Assembly: GCA_029216955.1 (NCBI GenBank) | Contig: JANAVB010009599.1 | Span: 2,745,240-2,809,239, forward strand | Source of the DNA: Iris pallida | Taxonomy: Eukaryota > Streptophyta > Magnoliopsida > Asparagales > Iridaceae | Length of the DNA stretch: 64,000 bases | Direction of reading: 5' to 3' | Part shown: positions 55,462 to 64,000 of the stretch, piece by piece | Position numbering within the stretch: position 1 is the first letter of the stretch | Layout: each line of letters begins with the position of its first letter | Notes under the pieces: model-generated | The model's input: only the letters and a program-made list of their open reading frames with translations | Told to the model about the DNA's origin: nothing | The model's database searches: none | Made by a program: the position numbers and the translations under genes

Positions 55462-56559
55462 TGTAACACCCAGTTTTCTGAAATTGGGGTATTTTTGAAA
55501 ATTTATTATTTTTATTATTTATTAATGGTATTTTAGTCATGATATGATTTTTGGGGATCCTTAGTTATTTTAAAACTATTTTCTAAGTCATGACTTATGA
55601 CTTTATGATTTTACTAGTATAACCCTAGTGTAAACCCTAGATATTCCTTGACCTAGAAGTTTGCCATGACCATGTGAGCCTAGCCATAGGTTTAGAACAC
55701 CAAATTAGTGATTTTAGCCTAAAAGGGTATTTTGGTAATTTTCTAGGATTTATTTGGAATTATTGCATTTATGTGATTTATTATTATTTAATTGATTGAT
55801 TAGTGTCATGTTAGCTCCTAACCTAGTTTAGCCTAATCTAGAGGTTAGCCACTAACCTAGGAGACTAAGTAGAGGATGTTAGCTTTATGTGTAAATATCT
55901 TAGGTTGGAAATATCTAAGATATTACTTCTTAGATATTTTAGAAACCTAGAAATATCTATCTACCTAGTCAAAGATTTAGAAGCTAAGTTAAGCAAGGTG
56001 GAAGGGACCTAAATATCAACCCTACACCCCCCCCCCCCCCCCCCCATGACCAGCCAACCCTACCCCCATCATATATATGCACACCCCTTCATTCATGCCT
56101 CCTTTTCATTTCACAAAAACCTAGTTTTCTACACAACTTCACACCTTCACCATTTAACCAAATTAGCTCCAAATTGAGCCTAGTTTCTTGCATTGGAACT
56201 CCCTACCATTGAGGATGCTAAGGGAGGCTAGCTAGCAAGGTTGAAGATCAATTTGGCCATCTCAAGTGAAGAGGACACCCCCCCCCCCAAAACCTTTTTT
56301 TCATTGAGTTTTCACTCAATAGGTAAACACTCACAAAACCTATTAAGATTTTGTTTTCTCTCCATGGTTGCATGCATATAGGTATATCCTAGCTGTGGGT
56401 CAAGTTTGGTAGGATATGGATTGGGTTTGGTGTCCGTATCGGACATGTATCTGTGCTTAAATTACAGTGTTTGGTGAAATGCCACTTAGAAATAAATGTA
56501 GTTATTTTCCAAAACAAAATATATTTTCGGGTAGCCCTAGACATGTAGGACACAACCCT

Positions 56560-57250
56560 AGTTTACTGAGCACGAAATCGTATTGTGTCCGTGTCCAAAT
56601 TGGATACGAACACACTGTTAAACACCACACTGTGCACACGGTTAAACCCCACTGTTTGATACTTCGTATCGTGTCCACACGTGTCGTGGACACGATACAG
56701 GAACTTGGACACATGCCTTGATACCCTACCTATCCTAGGACACGACCACGACACCACAGGTTGCACACACGTGGCCCTAGACTGGCCGACACGCGCGTAC
56801 GAGACTGTGCACGCTGTCCTGCTACTCGACACTGATTGCGGACACGACACAACACGTGGACACGTGCCACTTGGCACGAGGATAGGGGCACCCTCTGACA
56901 ACCTACCCACGAAGTTTCATGCGACCACGTGTCGTATCGGACACGAAATCGCCTCTGCACTGGTCACTCACTGACACTGTAAACACGAACTTGGGGTCTG
57001 ATACGGGTCTCGTGTCGACACTGTATGACACTTGGACACGACTCAGGTACCTAGACACCTAGCCTGACCCTAGGCGAACCTAGGGACACGATCACGAGAC
57101 ACGAGGACACGTGTGTCGTGTCCTACACGTGTGTGCATCTCTGTACGACGCTGTGACACTGTAAGTTTACCCGATTAGGTTTTTGAGGGTTTGGACACTT
57201 CAAATCGTGTCGTGGTGTCGTGTCAGGCACCTAGACACTAGAGGACACTT
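56560..57250. repeat. GACACG/CGTGTC-rich block in element 8 LTR
   Basis: The hexamers GACACG and CGTGTC and the core ACACGTG recur very densely over nearly 700 bp, without a fixed period. The same block is in the 3' LTR from about 63330 to the window end. Confidence 0.85.
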
Positions 57251-57696
57251 GGGGCATCACTTACCAACCCTTGGATTCGAGTCTTAGCTCGTGTTGGTGT
57301 GTGTAATCGAGTTTACCTACTTTCCTATACACTGTGTCATTTTTCCAGATTTTAGGGTATTGCCCAGTTTTTAAAATCGAGATTTAAACCTATTTTTGTT
57401 ATGATTTATACTTGTATTTGTATATTTTTAGTGTATGTATACGTAGTATATATGTATGTGTGTGTGTAGGTGAGATTTTAGGGTGTATACATATATATAC
57501 ATGTGTATATACATGTATGTACATATGTAGGTGTGTGTGTGCATTTGTGTGTGTTGTGGGGACTGTTTTCAGTTTCCAGAAACTGGAACACACCCCCCTC
57601 CTGTCCAGTATTCCCCCTCTCTCTCACTGTTCTCTATTACACTCTCTATTTCTCTCTCTTTCACTCTCTCTCACATCTCTCTCTCTATTTTCCCTC

Positions 57697-58072
<376 letters not shown>

Positions 58073-58189
58073 ATATTTTTAGATATAGGTTTACATAGAA
58101 CCTATAAGTTACTGGCCTATGGGTTATAGACATTAGCCTATGGCCTATGGTCTATGGTTAGCAGGTTTAGACTTGACCAATAGGTCTAG

Positions 58190-58735
58190 TAGGCCTAGTT
58201 TAACTAGCAAGTTGACCCTTGTTGACCAAAGTCAACTATAGGTCAACATTGACCTAGAAATGGCTTGGATGAACATAGAAGGACTAGTTGACTAAGTTGA
58301 CTAAACCCTAACTAATTGATTATGTTTGACCATGGGTTATATAGATAGCCCTATGTAGATTAAGATATGTATGGGGTTAAGTGGAGTACTTAAGAGTTGT
58401 GTCGTGATTGGTGTTAGTCTTAGAGGTTGACTAGAAGTTGACCATTAGTCAAGATTGACCTAATTACCTTGTTGACTAGTCTTTGTTTGACCAAAACCTT
58501 AGTTGGTCTAAGTTTGACCTAGACTTGACCCAGATTGATCATGTTGACTAGTATTTGACTAGAATGTTGACCAAGAGTTGACTTTAACCTAGATTTAACT
58601 AACCTTGACTTGTTTGACCTTGTTTGACTTTATTTGACTTAGTTTGATTCCCTGTGACCTAGTATGACTTTCTGTGACCTAGTTCGACTGTTGAGTTGAC
58701 CAAGAGTTGACTTGACCAGATTGACCTAGAATCAT
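58190..58735 (+). promoter_or_regulatory. TTGACC (W-box) cluster in element 8 LTR
   Basis: Several dozen TTGAC cores on both strands in about 550 bp, in the same place relative to the LTR end as the smaller cluster of element 3. Possible WRKY-bound promoter region; binding is inferred. Confidence 0.5.
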
Positions 58736-60043
58736 GTAGTATACATTGTATACTCTATTTTTACTATTGTGGATATATTGTAACTTGTATTGCTCTGATT
58801 AGGAGCCAGACACCTCTCCTCAGGCAGTATATCCTCTTCAGACATTCAGTTATCAGGCGAGTACATTCTCTGACCGTTTCATACTTGTTCAGGTTTTACT
58901 TCTCGCTCTAGATTAATTTACTTGATGCTGTCATGTTGGTAACACGGATTGGTACTATATGGATCTATTCATGAGATGTTATCCCCCTCGGGAGCATCAG
59001 ATACAACATGTTTGTGCGTTTCACGAATCATCATGTATCTCTATGCTTCCATCATGCATGTATACTCATGTGATCATGTACTCTCATGTTCACTGAGCCC
59101 TCATGTATAACTTCACGTATACTCATTTATGAGCCTCATGTGAAGTAATCATGTATAATAACGTAACTTGTTTAGATCCTTGTGTATTGATTGGGGAAAC
59201 GGGGGAGTAGAAATAGACATGTGAATAATTCCAAAGTAGTGTAATCATGTGCAAACTCAGTAGTGTAATCATGTATAAATTCTAGCCATTCACATGCCTA
59301 TCTTGTACTCTACATCACTAGCCATTTACAGTTCTCTATATACAGTAGATATTTCCTTTACAAGCTATCTCTTTTACAGCGTATATTTCCTTTCAGCACT
59401 TCCTGTATTTTACTCTATTGCCTGTATCGTATTTCCTAACCTGATATGAACTGTGTGAGATGTATTGTGCTCGTTCCTGTCCTGACTGGACCTATTAAAA
59501 ATATTACAGAGGATGAGGATGAGGCCCTGGTGTCTACCCATTATGGAGCAGGACTAGATGATACTTATGTTGTGGACCCTCAGCAGGATCCACCTGCAGC
59601 TGAGGATGTTGCCCCAGTAGTCTAGGCTAGCTTAGCTAGACAGTCTTTTCTGTATTATCTTTTTGTCTCACGTCTGAGTTGTATTTTGAGATGTTGAGAT
59701 ATATAGACTCTTAGACTTATTGTATTATGAGTTGACATTCTGGATGTTATGTATCCTAGACACTTAGACTTATTTCATCTATTCTACTGTTCTCTTTGAG
59801 TTACTGTCTATCTATCTATCTTTCATTCTTCTACCTAGATGTGATTGAGATTGTATTCTGTTTGTCACCTCCATTCGGAGAGTATAAACTGTACAGGTAC
59901 TTTTATATTGTTAGATGATTGACCTAGGACAGCGTTCTACCGCCGACACTGCGGTGTAGGCTGGACGTACCCACTTCTCGTGCCCCTATACAGGATGCGG
60001 GTCGTGACACGTTTTTAGTGGTGGCCCATGCAGGTCGAGTTTA

Positions 60044-60075
60044 TGTAGTGATATTCGAACTAGAGTATCACTACA
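60044..60075 (+). other. Conserved leader hairpin, element 8
   Basis: TGTAGTGATA / TATCACTACA is a 10-bp stem with loop TTCGAACTAGAG. Relative to element 3 one G-C pair has become A-T while the loop is unchanged. Confidence 0.7.
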
Positions 60076-62205
60076 GCCTGCGATAGGATTTGAGGAATGG
60101 GCTTAGTGAGAGAGGATACTCAATCATTGTTAGGATATCTTGAGAGATTCCTGGGATGACCCTTGAGAATCTTATTTGAAATTACGATTTAAACTCCTTT
60201 TCCCTTGATTGAATTTGATTTTGGAGGATTCACTGTAGAACTTTGAATCCTGGTGTTAGTAGATGATTTTGAAATTTTTGTAGTTGTTGATTTAAATTTC
60301 TTTGTGTTAGATTAATTTTTTTTAAGGTACTCAATCACATTTATGAGAAAACTCCCATCTGTTTCTTGCCATCTAATCCTCTTGATAATTGCTTTCCATT
60401 AAAATGAACTATTTCCTCTATTTTTGCATCTTGCTCAACTCCTACCAATCTATGTGATTGTATCCCAAACCTGACTTACTCGACATTTTCTCAAATCAAG
60501 ACCTTATTGAGACCTTCTAACCTTGACCTTTGATTTATCTAACCCTAACTATATCCTATCTATCCCTAGGACTGTGTTCCTAAATTATTTACTAGATTCC
60601 TAATTAATTTTATTCCATGGGTTAATTTGATCTTCTTTAATTTTTGCATCAATTATCACGTCTTGAACTCCCACTTTCTATTCTAGATCATTGGACGTCC
60701 TTTACCGTGACTTAGATATTTAGAGTATAATACTAGCTGTTACCTCCCAACAAACTTCGCATGTAAGACCAAGACTAGCCTACCTTCATATAGGTATTCC
60801 ATGTCCTACTGAAACCCGTCTCCTTGTACTCTATTTTCTTGATATGATTTTCTGGTCAAATGGCTAAACTATAACCTCTACCATGATACTAAATTAATTC
60901 TTATTTCAATTAGAGATCCACCTTGGCTCAATTTTTTCGACCTGGCATGTGATGGTGTTCTGCTTGAATCCTTGAATACTTAACCTTGTACCTTACCTTG
61001 AATGCTTGACCCGATTGGTTAAGGATCTTGGACTATGTATCTTCTTTCATCATTTCCACCCTTACTTATATCTTATGCTATAAATTTATCCTTAAGTTTT
61101 TTTTACAAGCTTATCCTTTTCGAGCTTGATCATGATATATTTTATTGGGTGTACACCCACTAACATATTATCTAATCAGAACCGACGCATGATGGTCTGA
61201 TCAACCTACTGCGTTTTGGTTCGCTTTTTCATATATTAATCTACGTGGATGGAAACATAGTTAAACTTGCCTTAGAATCTTATCCGCAACAGCCTTGACA
61301 ATTCTCCTTGGAATTATTTTTTATCGCCTATGAACCACGTATTCGTATCCAGTTGAATTAAATTTAATCATGACCTGGATCTTCATCATTGGATGCTCGT
61401 GCTCATACTTGATTTCATTGATCTCCCATCTTGCCCAAATCTCGATTATCTTGAAATTGATCAACTTAGATCATATCAAAAATAAAATCTATTTGTGATT
61501 GTTGTGCCTAAATTTTCAATTTTCTTTTACCACTTTATGGAATAGTAACTTTTAATGATTTCTCACTTACTTATTAATAACCAATTTTCATATAGGATGG
61601 TAGACGGCCCTATAGCCTTGATGATTGTCGTTCCCTTGCCTTCCCAATTAGGACACCTTAGATTGCTTGTACGTTTTGATAACATAGGACAGTATTGATC
61701 TAGAATGACTAGTGCACCTAGATGAGACCACAGACTGTCCCATTTAACCTGTCCCCCTGGTACCACTATTTCATCACGATTTTTGGTTCAATTTAGGCCA
61801 TAGACCTTTCCCACTCTAAGTTGTGATCATCGTAGGCACATTATCGTGACTTTTAAGTTAGGAGCATAAGACTAGTTGTTTTCTCAAAACTGACTTCGCA
61901 TACATGACCTAGACATGACACTCTACACCTATGACCTTAGTGTCCTACTCAGGCATACCATCGTGTGCTTCATTTGTTTAGTACGATTTTCCTGACCCGA
62001 GACTCTATCCTGATTTACCCCATGGAGTTACTTTTGATTTCGATTTGAATTAAGGACACCTTATAGCCTAAAACTGCTAGCCAATTTTGGACATGACCCA
62101 GTATAGGTCTACTACCCATATTTTACTTGTTAACCTTGTATGTTGCTAGGTAGTAGCTTCGACCCTGATTACTGGAGGTTGACCTAGGAGGAGTACGACC
62201 ATCTA

Positions 62206-62242
62206 AATTTCGAGGACGAAATTATTTTAAGGAGGGTAGACT
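62206..62242 (+). other. 3' hairpin and polypurine tract, element 8
   Basis: AATTTCG-AGGA-CGAAATT, then AAGGAGGGTAGACT directly before the LTR. Confidence 0.75.
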
Positions 62243-64000
62243 TGTAACACCCAGTTTTCTGAAATTGGGGTATTTTTGAAAATTTATTATTTTTATTATT
62301 TATTAATGGTATTTTAGTCATGATATGATTTTTGGTGATCCTTAGTTATTTTAAAACTATTTTCTAAGTCATGACTTATGACTTTGTGATTTTACTAGTA
62401 TAAACCCTAGATATTCCTTGACCTAGAAGTTTGCCATGACCATGTGAGCCTAGCCATAGGTTTAGAACACCAAATTAGTGATTTTAGCCTAAAAGGTTAT
62501 TTTGGTAAATTTTTAGGATTTATTTGGAATTATTGCATTTATGTGATTTATTATTATTTAATTGATTGATTAGTGTCATGTTAGCTCCTAACCTAGTTTA
62601 GCCTAATCTAGAGGTTAGCCACTAACCTAGCAGACTAAGTAGAGGATGTTAGCTTTATGTGTAAATATCTTAGGTTGTAAATATCTAAGATATTACTTCT
62701 TAGATATTTTAGAAACCTAGAAATATCTATCTACCTAGTCAAAGACTTAGAAGCTAAGTTAAGAAAGGTGGAAGGGACCTAAATATCAACCCTACACCCC
62801 CCCCCCCCCCCCATGACCAGCCAACCCTACCCCCATTATATATATGTACACCCCTTCATTCATGCCTCCTTTTCATTTCACAAAAACCTAGTTTTCTACA
62901 CAACTTCACACCTTCACCATTTAACCAAATTAGCTCCAAATTGAGCCTAGTTTCTTGCATTGGAACCCTCTACCATTGAGGATGCTAAGGGAGGCTAGCT
63001 AGCAAGATTGAAGATCAATTTGGCCATCTCAAGTGAAGAGGACACCCCCCCCCCCCCAAAACCTTGTTTTCATTGAGTTTTCACTCAATAGGTAAACACT
63101 CACAAAACCTATTAAGATTGTATTTTCTCTCCATGGTTGCATGCATATAGGTATACCCTAGCTGTGGGTCAAGTTTGGTAGGATATGGATTGGGTTTGGT
63201 GTCCGTATCGGACACGTATCTGTGCTTAAATTACAGTATTTGGTGAAATGCCACTTAGAAATAAATGTAGTTATTTTCCAAAACAAAATATATTTTTGGG
63301 TAGCCCTAGACATGTAGGACACAACCCAAGTTGACTGAGCACGAAATCATATTGTGTCCGTGTCCAAATTGGACACGAACACACTGTTAAACACCACACT
63401 GTGCACACGGTTAAACCCCACTGTTTGACACTTCGTATCGTGTCCACATGTGTCGTGGACACGATACAGGAACTTGGACACATGCCCTGACACCCCACCT
63501 ATCCTAGGACACGACCACGACACCATAGGTTGCACACACGTGGCCCTAGACTGGCCGACACGCGCGCACGAGACTGTGCACGCTGTCCTGCTACTCGACA
63601 CTGATTGCGGACACGACACAACATGTGGACACGTGCCACTTGGCACGAGGGTAGGGGCACCCTCTGACAACCTACCCACAAAGTTTCATGCGACCACGTG
63701 TCGTATCGGACACGAAATCGCCTCTGCACTGGTCACTCACTGACACTGTAAACACGAACTTGGGGCTCTGATACGGGTCTCGTGTCGACACTGTACGACA
63801 CTTGGACACGACTCAGATACCTAGACACCTAGCCTGACCCTAGGCGAACCTAGGGACACGATCACGAGACACGAGGACACGTGTGTCGTGTCCTACACGC
63901 GTGTGCATCTCTGCACGACGCTGTGACACTGTAAGTTTACCCGATTAGGTTTTTGAGGGTTTGGACACTTCAAATCGTATCGTGGTGTCGTGTCAGGTAC
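62243..64000 (+). repeat. Element 8 3' LTR (first 1758 bp, window end)
   Basis: Matches 55462-57230 closely. Differences include an 11-bp deletion near 62397 and different C-run lengths (16 at 62797-62812, 13 at 63045-63057). Confidence 0.94.

Larger units (their letters stand above)
60010..62242 (+). other. Element 8 interior (non-coding)
   Basis: No frame over about 67 residues. It starts CGTTTTTAGTGGTGGCCCAT as in element 3. The 3' part shares 'TTTCATATAGGATGGTAGAC' (about 61587) with element 3. Confidence 0.8.

Noticed and set aside
56467..56974. Overlapping frames of 70-115 residues in the GACACG block, repeated at 63271-63743
   Set aside because: Open on both strands because the hexamer lacks stops; no start context and no protein resemblance.

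Overview
This is a block of nested LTR retrotransposons from a flowering-plant nuclear genome. The evidence is plant-type Copia (SIRE-like) and Gypsy (Tat-like and chromovirus-like) elements, primer-binding sites for plant initiator tRNA-Met, and spliceosomal-type introns. I see no host gene, rRNA, tRNA gene or CRISPR. The sequence does not tell me the species.

Layout. (1) 1-3244: minus-strand Copia A (gag, PBS, truncated LTR), cut by the window start and by the next element. (2) 3245-34116: element 1, non-coding, with 2.1-kb LTRs. It is split by element 2 (5862-30678, TSD AGTAC), a Tat-like element with 1123-bp LTRs. Element 2 has a sense gag-protease ORF, a spliced antisense gene with a plant-mobile-domain-like protein, and no recognisable RT, RNase H or integrase. 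Its gag is split by element 3 (7748-19083, TSD CCAAA), a LARD-like element with 4.3-kb LTRs and a non-coding interior. (3) 34117-35015 and 54487-55126: the 3' part of Copia B (RNase H end, spacer, extra 3' ORF), same family as Copia A but in the opposite orientation. It is split by element 5 (35016-54481, TSD CCCTA), a decayed SIRE-like Copia. Element 5 carries two insertions of one solo LTR (36387-37655, TSD GGAAC; 43466-52258, TSD CCCGG). The second of these is itself split by element 7 (43822-51339, TSD TAAGA), a relative of element 1. (4) 55462-64000: element 8, a LARD-like sister of element 3, running off the right edge.

Relative ages follow from the nesting. Copia A/B are oldest, then elements 1 and 5, then element 2 and the solo LTRs, then elements 3 and 7. 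Element 8 cannot be placed. All coding regions are broken by stops, frameshifts or insertions.

The most interesting points are: the Tat-like element with convergent sense gag-protease and antisense spliced genes; short motifs amplified separately in several families (TTTACGC, ATACCGtCGGTAT, AGAGTTCgGGCCGAACTCT, GACACG); small hairpins with compensatory base changes at fixed places in the non-coding elements; and repeated splice-site-like modules in the LTRs of elements 1 and 7.
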